A DNA stretch of 64,000 bases from Halobaculum gomorrense (GCF_900129775.1 NZ_FQWV01000009.1:1-64000), one strand, 5' to 3'. Positions 32,030 through 41,402 are shown, counted from the stretch's first letter. Made by a program: numbers and translations. The notes: generated by a model from the letters alone, not told the origin.

Positions 32030-33454
32030 ATGAGCGACGACACCGGCGAGCGTCAGGAGTTCCGCACCGAGTCCGACAGCCTCGGCGAGATGCAGGTGCC
32101 GGCGGACGCCTACTGGGGCGCTCAGACCCAGCGCGCCGTCGAGAACTTCCCCATCAGCGGCGCCACGTTCGGGCGGCGCTTCGTCCGCGCGCTCGGCGTC
32201 GTGAAGAAGGCCGCCGCCCAGGCCAACCGCGATCTGGGCCACCTCGAGGCGGACACCGCCGTGGCGATCGTCGAGGCCGCCGACGAGGTCATCGCCGGCG
32301 AGCACGACGACCAGTTCCCCGTCGACGTGTTCCAGACCGGGTCGGGCACCTCCTCGAACATGAACGCCAACGAGGTGATCGCCAACCGCGCCGCGGAGAT
32401 CTCCGGCGCCGAGATCGGCGACCGCGTCATCCACCCGAACGACCACGTCAACTTCGGCCAGTCGAGCAACGACGTGATCCCGACGGCGATGCACGTCGCC
32501 GCGCTGGAGGCCGTCGAGAAGGACCTTCTGCCCGCGCTGGAGGAGCTTCACGCCGCGCTGGAGGAGAAAGAGGCGGAGTTCGACGGCGTCGTCAAGACCG
32601 GCCGCACGCACCTGCAGGACGCGACGCCCGTCCGGCTCGGACAGGAGTTCGGCGGCTACCGCGCGCAGGTCCGGAAGGGGATCAAGCGCGTCGGCGACAC
32701 CCGCTACCACCTCCGTGAGCTGGCCCTCGGCGGCACCGCCGTCGGGACGGGGCTCAACACCGACCCCGAGTTCCCCGAACTCGCCGCGGAGTACATCTCC
32801 GAGGAGACGAACACGCAGTTCCGCGAGGCCGACAACCACTTCGAGGCGCAGGCGGCCCACGACGCCATGTCGGAGGCCCACGGGGCGCTCCGAACCGTCG
32901 CCGGGAGCCTCAACAAGATCGCCAACGACCTCCGCCTGCTCGCCTCCGGCCCGCGCAACGGCATCGGCGAGATCGAACAGCCCGAGAACCAGCCCGGCTC
33001 GTCGATCATGCCCGGGAAGATCAACCCCGTCGTCGCCGAGGCGGTGAACCAGGTCCACAAGCAGGTCGTCGGCAACGACGCGGCGGTGTCGGCCGGCGCC
33101 GCCGAGGGGCAGATCGACCTCAATCTCTACAAGCCGGTGCTCGCGCACAACTTCCTCCAGTCGGCCGAGCTGCTCGCGAACGCGAGTTCGGTGTTCAGCG
33201 AGCGGTTCGTCGCCAAGCTGGAGGCCAACGAAGAGTTCGCCGCCGAGCGGGTCGAGCAGTCGATGGCGCTGGCGACGGCGCTCAACCCCGCGATCGGCTA
33301 CGACAAGGCCAGTGAGGTCGCCAAGACCGCGCTCAAGGAGGACAAGACCGTCCGCGAGGTCGTCCTGGAGAAGGGCTACCTCACCGAGGCGGAGGCCGAC
33401 GAGGTGCTCGACCCAGAGGCGATGACCCACCGCGGCATCCTCGGCGAGGAGTAG
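32030..33454 (+). CDS. fumC: Fumarate hydratase class II
   Basis: The 474-residue enzyme hydrates fumarate to malate in the TCA cycle. Class II signatures are TGSGTSSNMNANEVIANRA (residues about 102-120), HPNDHVNFGQSSNDVIPTAM, TGRTHLQDATPVRLGQEF and the superfamily motif GSSIMPGKIN (about 323-332). ATG 32030 is chosen: the CTTTTACG box near 31998-32005 lies about 28 bases upstream. Confidence 0.97.
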   Translation: MSDDTGERQEFRTESDSLGEMQVPADAYWGAQTQRAVENFPISGATFGRRFVRALGVVKKAAAQANRDLGHLEADTAVAIVEAADEVIAGEHDDQFPVDVFQTGSGTSSNMNANEVIANRAAEISGAEIGDRVIHPNDHVNFGQSSNDVIPTAMHVAALEAVEKDLLPALEELHAALEEKEAEFDGVVKTGRTHLQDATPVRLGQEFGGYRAQVRKGIKRVGDTRYHLRELALGGTAVGTGLNTDPEFPELAAEYISEETNTQFREADNHFEAQAAHDAMSEAHGALRTVAGSLNKIANDLRLLASGPRNGIGEIEQPENQPGSSIMPGKINPVVAEAVNQVHKQVVGNDAAVSAGAAEGQIDLNLYKPVLAHNFLQSAELLANASSVFSERFVAKLEANEEFAAERVEQSMALATALNPAIGYDKASEVAKTALKEDKTVREVVLEKGYLTEAEADEVLDPEAMTHRGILGEE

Positions 33455-33484
33455 GCGCTCTGTATCCCGTTGGGCCGCGATCGG

Positions 33485-34087
33485 TCACCCCGACTCCGCG
33501 GCGCCCTCCTCCATCCGCTCGTAGCGGTCCGCGAACGTCGACTCGCAGGTGGGACAACAGAAGTGGTACAGGGTCCCGCCGATCCGGCTCGCGACGCCCT
33601 CGCTGGTGACGCTGTTGCCGCACTCGGCGCACTCCAGCGCGAACTCCGTCGCCGTGACACTCGGGTTCCAGTCGACGCCCGAGACGAGTTCGACCGCGTA
33701 GTCGTCGATCGCGTCGGCGCCGACGACCGCAGCGACCCACTCGTCGACCGCGTCGCCGGCGATGCGCGCGAACGCCACCACGTCGCCTTCGGCGGTCGTG
33801 AACACGTGCTCGACCGCCTCGCGCTCGCGCAGCGCCCCCAGCACCTCGACGGCGCCTCCGGGCGGGAGTTCGAACCGGAGCAGCACCGGCGTGCCCGCGC
33901 GGAGCGTGGACCGGTCCACGTCGATCGTGAACCGCCTGATGACGCCCGCCTCGCGCAGCCGCGAGACGCGGTCGGACACCGCCGGCGCCGACAGGTCGAC
34001 CGCCTCACCGATGTCGCTGTAGGAGCGCCGGCCGTCGGCCGAGAGCATCCGCAGGATCTCCATGTCGGTCTCGTCAAGGTCTCGCAT
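33485..34087 (-). CDS. Lrp/AsnC-type regulator with TRASH metal-binding domain
   Basis: The 200-residue regulator has an N-terminal Lrp winged helix (residues about 1-55: DETDMEILRMLSADGRRSYS, DIGEAVDLSAPAVSDRVSRL), a ligand-type alpha/beta domain (about 65-140), and a C-terminal TRASH domain with CAECGNSV and YHFCCPTCESTFADRY (about 155-190). TRASH domains sense metals such as copper in haloarchaea. ATG 34087 has TTTTTCAC about 28 bases upstream. Targets cannot be told from this window; it is convergent with fumC. Confidence 0.9.
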   Translation of the reverse strand: MRDLDETDMEILRMLSADGRRSYSDIGEAVDLSAPAVSDRVSRLREAGVIRRFTIDVDRSTLRAGTPVLLRFELPPGGAVEVLGALREREAVEHVFTTAEGDVVAFARIAGDAVDEWVAAVVGADAIDDYAVELVSGVDWNPSVTATEFALECAECGNSVTSEGVASRIGGTLYHFCCPTCESTFADRYERMEEGAAESG

Positions 34088-34278
34088 CGGTCGAAGCGTC
34101 GCGCGGGGCGGTGAAAAACGACTCCCCGTCTTCCCGGTACCGTGGCACCGGACCACCAGAACGGAACGGAACGACGGGACCCCCGCGCCGACTGCCGGTT
34201 CGGTACACGTCGGTGTCCGGCCGGCTACCGCCGGAACGGACCGGTACGTTCAATCTCTCCCGCTCGAAGGTATCGGGT

Positions 34279-34446
34279 ATGCCTCAGCTCACAGCGAGAG
34301 CGACCGGTCGGGATCTCCTGCGTTGTCGACGATGCGGCACGGAGTTTCCGGAGGGACGAGCGACGGAGGACGGCTGGCACTACGCGTGCCCGACTGACGG
34401 CTGCGACGCCGCCGGCATCGGCGACGGGCTGAAGCGCGTCGAGTAG
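34279..34446 (+). CDS. Zinc-ribbon micro-protein, 55 aa
   Basis: MPQLTARATGRDLLRCRRCG starts a 55-residue protein with two Cys pairs, CRRCG and CPTDGC, separated by about 18 residues: a likely single zinc ribbon. Haloarchaea encode many such micro-proteins, some linked to stress or biofilm behaviour. It lies between the divergent Lrp/TRASH gene and gatE. Start ATG 34279. Confidence 0.65.
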   Translation: MPQLTARATGRDLLRCRRCGTEFPEGRATEDGWHYACPTDGCDAAGIGDGLKRVE

Positions 34447-34538
34447 CGGCGATCGCACTGTGTCGGGACGCGAGTTCGAGCGACGGTTCGCCCCCGACTC
34501 ACACCCTTTTTTCTCCCCGGCCGCCGCAGGTTCGCGCA

Positions 34539-36413
34539 ATGACCGACCGCTCGTTCGACCCCGAGGAGCTCGGCCTCGTCGCGGGGCTGGAGATCCACCA
34601 GCAGCTCGACACTGCGACGAAGCTGTTTTGTGACTCGCCGACGACGCTGCACGACCCCGAGGAGTCGCAGCGGACGATCACGCGCTACCTCCACCCGACC
34701 AAGTCGGAGCTGGGCGAGATCGACGAGGCCGCCCTGGAGGAGTCGCAGGTGGACCGCACCTTCGAGTACCTCGCGTACGACACGACCTGCCTCGTCGAGG
34801 AGGACGACGAACCGCCCCACGAACTCGACGGGGAGGCGCTCGAGGTGGCGATGCAGATCGCCGACCTGCTCGACATGCACGTCGTCGACCAGGCGCACGT
34901 GATGCGCAAGATCGTCATCGACGGCTCGAACACCTCCGGCTTCCAGCGCTCGACGCTGCTCGCACAGGAGGGCGAGATCGAGACCGAGGACGGTCCCGTC
35001 GGCATCGAGGACCTCATGCTTGAGGAGGAGTCGGCCAAGCGCGTCGAGGAGACAGACGAGGGCGTCCGCTACTCGCTGGACCGGCTGGGGATCCCCCTCG
35101 TGGAGATCGGCACGAAGCCGGACATCTCGACGCCGGCACAGGCCCGCGAGGCCGCCCAGCGCATCGGCATGCTGCTGCGCTCGACGGGCACGGTCAAGCG
35201 CGGGCTCGGCACCATCCGCCAAGACGTGAACGTCTCGATCGCCGAGGGCGCGCGCGTCGAGATCAAGGGCGTGCAGGCGCTCGACCAGATCGCCGAGATC
35301 GTCGAGACCGAGGTACGGCGCCAGAAGGAGCTCGTCGACATCGCCGCGGAGCTCGACGAGCGCGGCGCCGCCGCCGGCGACCCGGTCGACGTGACCGACG
35401 CGTTCGCGGACACCGACTCCGGCGTCATCGCGGGCGCGCTGAACTCGGGGGGCGTCGTGCACGCGGTCCGCCTGGCGGGCTTCGACGGTCTCGTCGGGAC
35501 GGAGATCGCACCCGACCGCCGCCTCGGCACGGAGCTGTCCGATCACGCGAAGCGCCACGGCGCCGGCGGCATCTTCCACACCGACGAACTGCCCGCCTAC
35601 GGCGTCACCGACGCCGAGGTCGACGCGCTGCGGGAGGCCGTTGACGCCGGCGAGGACGACGCGGTCGCGCTCGTCGCCGACGACCCCGAGACCGCCGAAC
35701 TCGCCATCGAGGCGGCCGCCGAGCGCGCGGAGACGGCGATCGACGGCGTCCCCGAGGAGACCCGCGGCGCCAACGACGACGGTACGACCCGCTACATGCG
35801 GCCGCTGCCGGGGGCCGCTCGGCTGTACCCCGAGACGGACGTGCCGCCCGTCGAGCCGGATCCGAGCGAGGTCGAGACGCCCGAACTCCTCACCGAGAAG
35901 GTCGACCGCTATCAGGCGGAGTACGGCCTCGGCGCCGGACTGGCCGAGCAGGTCGCGTACGGCCGCCGGATGCCGCTGTTCGAGTCGGTCGTCGCCGACG
36001 GCGTCGACCCCACCTTCGCGGCGACGACGCTGGAATCGACGCTGACGGAACTGCGCCGCCACGACGTGCCGGTCGGTGAGCTGACCGACGACCACCTCCG
36101 TGACGTGCTCGGGCTCGTCGAGGACGGCGATCTCGCGAAGGAGGGCGTCGGCGACGTGTTGACGGTGCTCGCGGAGGATCCCGGGCTGTCGGCACCCGAG
36201 GCCGTCGAGGAGGCGGGGCTGTCGGGCGTCAACGAGGACGAAGTTCGTGAGGCGGTCGCCGAGGTCGTCGAGCGCAACGCCGAGCAGGTCGACGCCGAGG
36301 GGATGGGCGCCTTCTCGGGACTGATGGGCGAAGCGATGGGCGCCCTGCGGGGCAAGGCCGACGGGGAAGTCGTCAGCGACGTGCTCCGCGAGGAGATCCA
36401 AAAGCGCGCCTGA
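34539..36413 (+). CDS. gatE: Glu-tRNA(Gln) amidotransferase subunit E
   Basis: The 624-residue archaeal-specific subunit pairs with GatD to convert Glu-tRNA(Gln) to Gln-tRNA(Gln). GatB/E core features are GLVAGLEIHQQLDTATKLFC (residues about 11-30), KIVIDGSNTSGFQRSTLLAQ (about 124-143) and the kinase-like VEIGTKPD, GTIRQDVNVSI. The GatE-specific AspRS-like insert and the C-terminal helical YqeY-like tail (about 500-620) are present. A CCTTTTTTCTC box (34504-34514) gives leaderless spacing. GatD is not nearby. Confidence 0.96.
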   Translation: MTDRSFDPEELGLVAGLEIHQQLDTATKLFCDSPTTLHDPEESQRTITRYLHPTKSELGEIDEAALEESQVDRTFEYLAYDTTCLVEEDDEPPHELDGEALEVAMQIADLLDMHVVDQAHVMRKIVIDGSNTSGFQRSTLLAQEGEIETEDGPVGIEDLMLEEESAKRVEETDEGVRYSLDRLGIPLVEIGTKPDISTPAQAREAAQRIGMLLRSTGTVKRGLGTIRQDVNVSIAEGARVEIKGVQALDQIAEIVETEVRRQKELVDIAAELDERGAAAGDPVDVTDAFADTDSGVIAGALNSGGVVHAVRLAGFDGLVGTEIAPDRRLGTELSDHAKRHGAGGIFHTDELPAYGVTDAEVDALREAVDAGEDDAVALVADDPETAELAIEAAAERAETAIDGVPEETRGANDDGTTRYMRPLPGAARLYPETDVPPVEPDPSEVETPELLTEKVDRYQAEYGLGAGLAEQVAYGRRMPLFESVVADGVDPTFAATTLESTLTELRRHDVPVGELTDDHLRDVLGLVEDGDLAKEGVGDVLTVLAEDPGLSAPEAVEEAGLSGVNEDEVREAVAEVVERNAEQVDAEGMGAFSGLMGEAMGALRGKADGEVVSDVLREEIQKRA

Positions 36414-36490
36414 GGCGGCTGCGGTCTCGGCGCTCCGACGGCGACCCGCGACCCGTACGATTATTCTCGCCCGGACCCGACACGCCGACA

Positions 36491-37123
36491 GTGCCCCACC
36501 AGGAGGAACTCTCGAACCCCTACGGGATGGACACCGACTGCCAGCACTGTCCCGCGCTGGCCGAGTGCCGGGATCGGGTCGTCCACGGCTACGGCGACGC
36601 GGAGGCGGAGGTGCTGGTCCTCGGAGCGGCGCCCAGCGCCGGGGCCGAGCGCACGGGCGTTCCGTTCACCGGCGACGAGCCCGGCGAGCGCATCCAGCGC
36701 GTGCTCGGTGATCTAGGCCTCTCGCGCTCGCCGGCGGACGCCGACGAGCCCGACCTCCAGAACGTCTACACGACCTACCTCACGCGGTGTCGACACCCGG
36801 AGCGCGGTCCGACAGACGAGGAGGTGCGCAACTGCGACGCCTTCCTCACCGCCGAGGTCCGAATGATCAACCCCGAGCTGATCGTCCCCGTCGGCCAGCG
36901 GGCGCTGGAGGCGCTCGCGATCGAGTACACCACCCGCGCGCCCGACTCCTTCGACGCCGACGCCGAACATGCGACCACGGTCCGCGGCAGGGGGTTCGAG
37001 CTCCTGCCGATGAAGGCGCTCGGCGACCTTACTGACGCGGACGCCGACCGGTTCGTCGAGCACGTCAGGGAGAACGTCTTCTCACGCGACTACCGGCAGA
37101 CGAAGGGGCGGCGAAGCCGCTGA
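36491..37123 (+). CDS. Uracil-DNA glycosylase, family-4-like
   Basis: The 210-residue protein has the four Fe-S Cys of family 4 UDG: CQHC near the N-terminus (C17, C20) and C-X14-C in CRHPERGPTDEEVRNC. The active-site motif is VLVLGAAPSAGAERTGVPFT, where family 4 usually has GEAPG, so the catalytic loop is somewhat divergent. NVYTTYLTRCRHP is the second family block. It removes uracil from DNA in known members. GTG start 36491. Confidence 0.82.
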   Translation: MPHQEELSNPYGMDTDCQHCPALAECRDRVVHGYGDAEAEVLVLGAAPSAGAERTGVPFTGDEPGERIQRVLGDLGLSRSPADADEPDLQNVYTTYLTRCRHPERGPTDEEVRNCDAFLTAEVRMINPELIVPVGQRALEALAIEYTTRAPDSFDADAEHATTVRGRGFELLPMKALGDLTDADADRFVEHVRENVFSRDYRQTKGRRSR

Positions 37124-37163
37124 GCCGGCGGCGAGGGACCGAACGCCGCCGGCCGGCCCCGCT

Positions 37164-37382
37164 TCACCAGTACGGTGTCTCCCACCGAGCGAGCGCGTCC
37201 CGACGCCCCCTTACGATCGCGGCGACGACGGCAACGACGAGCAGTCCGAGCGTCGCGACGACTCCGGCGGGCGCGACGGCGCCGCCGGCGACCCCGTCGA
37301 CGAGCAGCAGGGCGAGGGCGGCAGCGCCGACGAACACGGACAGCAGCGAGCCGAGGCGGACGAGGAGCGCGGTCGGGTCCAT
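37164..37382 (-). CDS. Small two-helix membrane protein
   Basis: A 72-residue protein with helices SVFVGAAALALLLVDGVAGG and GVVATLGLLVVAVVAAIVRG, then basic RRDALARWETPYW. ATG 37382 lies 26 bases from the TTTATC half of a palindromic divergent promoter (37406-37421). Function unknown. Confidence 0.7.
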   Translation of the reverse strand: MDPTALLVRLGSLLSVFVGAAALALLLVDGVAGGAVAPAGVVATLGLLVVAVVAAIVRGRRDALARWETPYW

Positions 37383-37405
37383 GCCGAGGCTGCAGCGCGG
37401 CGTTT

Positions 37406-37421
37406 GATAAATCCCTTTATC
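37406..37421. promoter_or_regulatory. Palindromic divergent core promoter
   Basis: GATAAATCCCTTTATC is an inverted repeat (GATAAA/TTTATC, four-base centre). Each arm lies 25-26 bases from a start codon: minus ATG 37382 and plus ATG 37443. Both genes are predicted leaderless from back-to-back TATA boxes. Confidence 0.8.
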
Positions 37422-37442
37422 GCTCGCGCCCCACCTCGCGGT

Positions 37443-38189
37443 ATGACCGTCGTCGCCGTCCTTGCGGACCCGCCTCGCCCCGGACTCGCCTTGCCCGATA
37501 TCGCCGAGACGACGCCGCTGTCGGCCGCGGGGGCCGCTGACCTGTACGCGGCAAGCCTCAAGGACACGTTCCGCGCCGTCGAGCGCTCGGGCGGTGACCT
37601 GCTCGTCAACTACCGTCCGGACGAGCTCCTCCCCAACGAGTACGTCACCGACACCGACAGCGAGGCCGAACTGCGTGCGCTCGCCGGCGATGCACTCGAC
37701 GACGTGACCGAGGCGCGCTTCGAGCCGCAGGTCGGCTCGACGCTGTCGGCGCGCGCGGGCAACACCGCGACCCACCTCCTTCGCGAGGAGGGCGTCGACT
37801 CGGTCGCGGTGGCTCGCGGCACCGCCCCCCTGCTCACCCGGACGGTGATAGACTCGGCGGCCATGAAGCTCCGGCAGAACCAGACCGTCCTCGGCCCGTC
37901 GACGCGCGGGCGGACGTACTACGCGGGCTTCACCGCGCCTATCGACTACGCCGACGCCTTCGAGGGGGCAGAACTGAAGACACTCGTCGACCGCGCGAAC
38001 GACGCCGGCCACCGCGTCGAGTTCCTCTCGATGCACGTCAGCGTCGAGACCGCAGCCGACCTGCGCGACCTCCTGCCGGTGGTGTGGAGCCGGATCGAAA
38101 CCGAGCGGGTCGTGCCCGAGCACACCGCGACGTTCGTCCACGAGCACGGGCTGCGCGTGCGCGACGGCGCGGTCGTCGTCGACGGGTGA
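37443..38189 (+). CDS. DUF2064/MobA-like nucleotidyltransferase-fold protein
   Basis: The 248-residue protein follows the DUF2064 glycosyltransferase-like pattern. It begins TVVAVLADPPRPGLALPDIA; AADLYAASLKDTFRAVERSG is the family helix; VDSVAVARGTAPLLT corresponds to the usual LG-D-P block, and VLGPSTRGRTYYAGF corresponds to GPA-DGGYYL-G. Some key family residues differ, so catalysis is uncertain. It shares a divergent promoter with the small membrane protein. Confidence 0.65.
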   Translation: MTVVAVLADPPRPGLALPDIAETTPLSAAGAADLYAASLKDTFRAVERSGGDLLVNYRPDELLPNEYVTDTDSEAELRALAGDALDDVTEARFEPQVGSTLSARAGNTATHLLREEGVDSVAVARGTAPLLTRTVIDSAAMKLRQNQTVLGPSTRGRTYYAGFTAPIDYADAFEGAELKTLVDRANDAGHRVEFLSMHVSVETAADLRDLLPVVWSRIETERVVPEHTATFVHEHGLRVRDGAVVVDG

Positions 38190-38253
38190 GCCGGCGTCGG
38201 CGCCGGCGGCCGACCGTTAGGACTTAGATGCAGACCGCGAAAGGACGACTCGT

Positions 38254-38335
38254 GGTGGGGTGGCAGAGTGGCCTATTGCGTCTGCCTTGAAAGCAGATGG
38301 CGCAAGCCTCCTGGGTTCGAATCCCAGCCCCACCG
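38254..38335 (+). tRNA. tRNA-Ser (TGA)
   Basis: Acceptor GGTGGGG pairs with CCCCACC (38328-38334), discriminator G. D arm GCAGAGTGGCCTATTGC, anticodon loop CTTGAAA (anticodon TGA) in stem TCTGC/GCAGA, long variable arm as expected of class II, T arm CTGGG-TTCGAAT-CCCAG. Confidence 0.96.
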
Positions 38336-38393
38336 AACTTCTCGACGGCGACGAGGTCCGATGCGCGACGACGTGTGAGCGGTGCGACCGCCG

Positions 38394-38828
38394 CTACAGG
38401 AACTGCCCGGCGACATACCGCCAGAGGCCAAGCGACACCGAGCCGACGACCAACATCACGACCGCGAAGGTGATCGCGACGCCGCCGTCGACGATCGGCG
38501 TCGCGCGGATGATCAGACCGATGACGGCCGCGGGGATCCACGACCGGACCGCCAGCGGCACCGACGCTTTCGCCGATTCGACGGCGCCGGCGGAGTAGGC
38601 GCCGATCAGCGGCGCGGCGACGACCCAGCCGAGGAGGAACGGCGCCGCCACGGTCAGCAGCGCGAGCACGTCGCCCGCGCCCGACGGGGGGAGCGGGACG
38701 GTTCCGTGCCGGAGCGTGCCGACGTAAATGAACGCGACAATAATGAGCAGGTCGCCGACCGCGAGCGGGAGCGCGGCGCGGTCGAGCCGGTTCGCGAGGA
38801 ACGAGTCCGAGCCCGTGTCCGTTGCCAT
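38394..38828 (-). CDS. DUF3054 family membrane protein
   Basis: The 144-residue protein has four predicted helices. Family features are LAVGDLLIIVAFIYVGTLRH (residues about 22-41) and FLLGWVVAAPLIGAYSAG (about 63-80), with IPAAVIGLIIRATPIVDGGV after it. The role of DUF3054 is unknown. It lies after tRNA-Ser on the opposite strand. Confidence 0.85.
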   Translation of the reverse strand: MATDTGSDSFLANRLDRAALPLAVGDLLIIVAFIYVGTLRHGTVPLPPSGAGDVLALLTVAAPFLLGWVVAAPLIGAYSAGAVESAKASVPLAVRSWIPAAVIGLIIRATPIVDGGVAITFAVVMLVVGSVSLGLWRYVAGQFL

Positions 38829-38889
38829 ACCCGCCCGTTCGTCCGGTCCGGCTTAACGCCCGCGTTCCGCGGTCGGCCTCACGTCGGCG

Positions 38890-39474
38890 CTATGCACTCG
38901 GCTTCACGCCGGCGGCGGTGTACCCGAATCCCGGGTCGACGACGTGGCCGCGCAGTCCCGCGTCGTCGAACACGGCGGCGAGCGCGTCCGCGGCGAAGAA
39001 CCGCGAGTCCATGCCCGCGACCGACTCCAACGCCGCAAGCGCCCGCCCGCGGCGCGTCGACGGGTCGAACTCGCGGACGACGAGCACGCCGCCCGGCGCC
39101 AGCGTGCGGGCGACCTCCCGGACCGCCGCCTCAGGGTCGGGGAAGTGGTGGAGCGCGTCGGTGACGACGACCGCGTCGACGCCCGCGTCGCGGACCGGGA
39201 GGGTCGCGGCGTCGGCCCGCACCGCCGCGAGCCCGTCGTCGCGGGCGCGCCGGAGCATCCCCGCGGAGTAGTCGACGACGGTCGCGTCGATCCCCAGATC
39301 CCGGAGCGTTCGACTCGCGCGCCCGGTCCCGCCGCCCAGGTCCACGACGCGTTCGATCGGGCGGTGCGCGAATGCCAGCCCCGCGCGCAGGTCCTCGGCG
39401 TGGGCGGGCGGCATAGCGGCGTCGTACAGGGGGGCGATACGGTCGAAGAACCCCACGTCGCCGTGACCGAACAT
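38890..39474 (-). CDS. Class I SAM-dependent methyltransferase (UbiE-like)
   Basis: The 194-residue protein starts MFGHGDVGFFDRIAPLYDAA, typical of UbiE-like enzymes. The SAM loop is VVDLGGGTGRAS (residues about 43-54); TVVDYSAGMLRRARDDG, ALHHFPDPEAAVREVARTL and GGVLVVREFDPSTRRG follow family order. Methyl acceptor unknown. ATG 39474 is used; the longer frame to 39987 is a shadow of the divergent acetyltransferase gene. Confidence 0.88.
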   Translation of the reverse strand: MFGHGDVGFFDRIAPLYDAAMPPAHAEDLRAGLAFAHRPIERVVDLGGGTGRASRTLRDLGIDATVVDYSAGMLRRARDDGLAAVRADAATLPVRDAGVDAVVVTDALHHFPDPEAAVREVARTLAPGGVLVVREFDPSTRRGRALAALESVAGMDSRFFAADALAAVFDDAGLRGHVVDPGFGYTAAGVKPSA

Positions 39475-39540
39475 GCCCGGATCGAGAGGATGCGAGGGGT
39501 TAGTCGTGGCGCTGAAGTCCCAGCCGCACGTAGTCGACGT

Positions 39541-40194
39541 GTGGAGTTTCGACTGCTCGGGTGGCCCGAGGACGGCGTCGTCGTCCGCCTCGACCACCGG
39601 GAGTACGCCTACGCCGGGAAGTTCGTCATGTCGAGCACTGGAAAGGTCGTCGCGATCGACGGCGAGGACGGCGATACCGACGACAGCACCGACGGCCGCG
39701 CCGGCGACGGCGATACGGTCGACGGCACTGGCGACGGGTCCGCGGAGTTCCGGATCCCGGACGACCCGAAGCGCGAGTACGTCGAACCCGCCGGCGCGGT
39801 GGCGTTCAACGAGGACCGCAGCGACGCGGGCGCGCTGTGGCTCCGCTACGTCACCGTCCGCCGCGAGCGACGCGGCGAGGGGATCGGCCCGCGGCTGTGC
39901 GCGTTCGTCGTCGCCCGCGCCGCCGACCGCGGCTACGAGCGCGTCCGCATCGCCGTCAACAACGCCTACAGCTACGAGGCGCTTCACAAGGCCGGCTTCG
40001 CGTGGACCGGCCGCGAGACGGGCATCGCGGAGCTCGTGTTGGAGCGACCCGCTCGCGGGTCCGCGACCGTCGATCCGACCACCTACTGCGAGGGGCTAGC
40101 GACCATCGGCGCCCGCGACGACGTGGACGACGACGAGCGGGCGTTCGCCGAGCGGAAGCGCGATCGCGGGCCGCCACCGGTCGACCTCCGCTGA
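39541..40194 (+). CDS. GNAT family N-acetyltransferase
   Basis: The 217-residue protein starts at GTG (VEFRLLGWPEDGVVVRLDHR). The acetyl-CoA motif A is RRERRGEGIGPRLCAFVVAR (residues about 106-125), with the RGEGIG loop; VRIAVNNAYSYEALHKAGFA is motif B. A low-complexity acidic loop (about 40-70) lies in the middle. Substrate unknown. It diverges from the methyltransferase gene. Confidence 0.85.
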   Translation: MEFRLLGWPEDGVVVRLDHREYAYAGKFVMSSTGKVVAIDGEDGDTDDSTDGRAGDGDTVDGTGDGSAEFRIPDDPKREYVEPAGAVAFNEDRSDAGALWLRYVTVRRERRGEGIGPRLCAFVVARAADRGYERVRIAVNNAYSYEALHKAGFAWTGRETGIAELVLERPARGSATVDPTTYCEGLATIGARDDVDDDERAFAERKRDRGPPPVDLR

Positions 40195-40254
40195 GCGACC
40201 GCGAATCGCGCTTGACTCGGGAGCTTCAAACGCCGCCGCCTCCATGCCCCGACA

Positions 40255-41232
40255 ATGGGAAACGCGGACCTGCGTGACATCGCACACATCGAGGAGGTCG
40301 CGTTCGAGGACCTCTCCGGGGTGGTCGCGGTCGACGCCCACAACTGGCTGTACCGCTACCTCACGACGACGGTCAAGTTCACCAGCGACCGCCGCTACAC
40401 CACCGAGGAGGGCGAGGAGGTCGCGAACCTCATCGGCATCGTGCAGGGCCTCCCGAAGTTCCTCGACAACGACCTCACGCCGGTGTTCGTCTTCGACGGC
40501 GGCGTCACGGACCTGAAGGACGACGAGGTGGCAAAGCGCCGCAAGGCGCGCGAGCGGGCCCAAGAGCGCAAGGAGGAGGCCGAGGAGCGCGGCGACGCTG
40601 TCGAGGTCGCGCGCCTGGACGCGCGCACCCAGCGGCTCACGGACACGATTCACGAGACCTCCCGGGAGCTGCTGCGTCTGCTCGACGTGCCGGTCGTCGA
40701 GGCGCCCGCGGAGGGGGAGGCCCAGTGCGCGTACATGAACCGCGTCGGCGACGCCGACTACTCGGGCAGCGAGGACTACGACACGATGCTGTTTGGCGGC
40801 CCGCGCACGCTCCGACAGCTCACCTCGAAGGGGAGCCCCGAGCTGATGGACCTGGAGGCGACGCTCGCGGACCACGACATTACCTACGAGCAACTGGTCG
40901 ACGTGGCGATGCTGTGCGGCACCGATTTCAACGAGGGCGTCCGCGGAATCGGCCCGAAGACGGCGCTGAAGGCGGTGACGGAACACGGCGACCTGTTCTC
41001 CGTGCTTTCGGCGCGCGACGCCGAGATTCCGGACGCCGAGCGCATCCGCGAGTTCTTCCACTCGCCGCCCGTCTCCGACGACTACGAGGTCGACACGACG
41101 ATCACGCCCGACGTGGCCGCCGCCCGCGCGTACGTCGTCGACGAGTGGGAGGTCGACCCCGACGAGGTCGAACGCGGCTTCGAGCGCATCGAGGGGGCGC
41201 TCACGCAGACCGGACTCGACGACTGGACGTGA
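40255..41232 (+). CDS. fen: Flap endonuclease FEN1
   Basis: The 325-residue nuclease cleaves 5' flaps in lagging-strand processing and repair. N-terminal metal site [14 protein letters not shown] (residues about 23-36), [13 protein letters not shown] (about 76-88), the I-domain block [12 protein letters not shown] (about 150-161), and the helix-hairpin-helix [11 protein letters not shown] (about 233-243). The C-terminus QTGLDDWT is a degenerate PCNA-binding box, ending in Thr instead of the usual aromatic residue. Confidence 0.96.
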   Translation: MGNADLRDIAHIEEVAFEDLSGVVAVDAHNWLYRYLTTTVKFTSDRRYTTEEGEEVANLIGIVQGLPKFLDNDLTPVFVFDGGVTDLKDDEVAKRRKARERAQERKEEAEERGDAVEVARLDARTQRLTDTIHETSRELLRLLDVPVVEAPAEGEAQCAYMNRVGDADYSGSEDYDTMLFGGPRTLRQLTSKGSPELMDLEATLADHDITYEQLVDVAMLCGTDFNEGVRGIGPKTALKAVTEHGDLFSVLSARDAEIPDAERIREFFHSPPVSDDYEVDTTITPDVAAARAYVVDEWEVDPDEVERGFERIEGALTQTGLDDWT

Positions 41233-41327
41233 GCGAGCCCTCGCGACCCCGAACGCTCGCAGACAGGGACGCCGCCCGCGGTCGGATCCGATGGCATTAA
41301 CACACCGCGCCGGGTAGCTGGTGATGC

Positions 41328-41402
41328 GCTCGGTTGGTGTAGTCCGGCCAATCATGTTGGCCTTTCGAGCCGACGACCAGGGTTCAAATCCCTGACCGAG
41401 CA
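41328..41402 (+). tRNA. tRNA-Glu (TTC)
   Basis: Acceptor GCTCGGT pairs with ACCGAGC (41395-41401), discriminator A. Anticodon stem TTGGC/GCCGA with loop CTTTCGA (anticodon TTC), T arm CAGGG-TTCAAAT-CCCTG. 75 bases, intact. Confidence 0.97.

Noticed and set aside
30923-33430. 835-codon open frame on the minus strand
   Set aside because: It is the antisense shadow of fumC and the transporter end; GC-rich codons leave long antisense frames, and it has no family motif.
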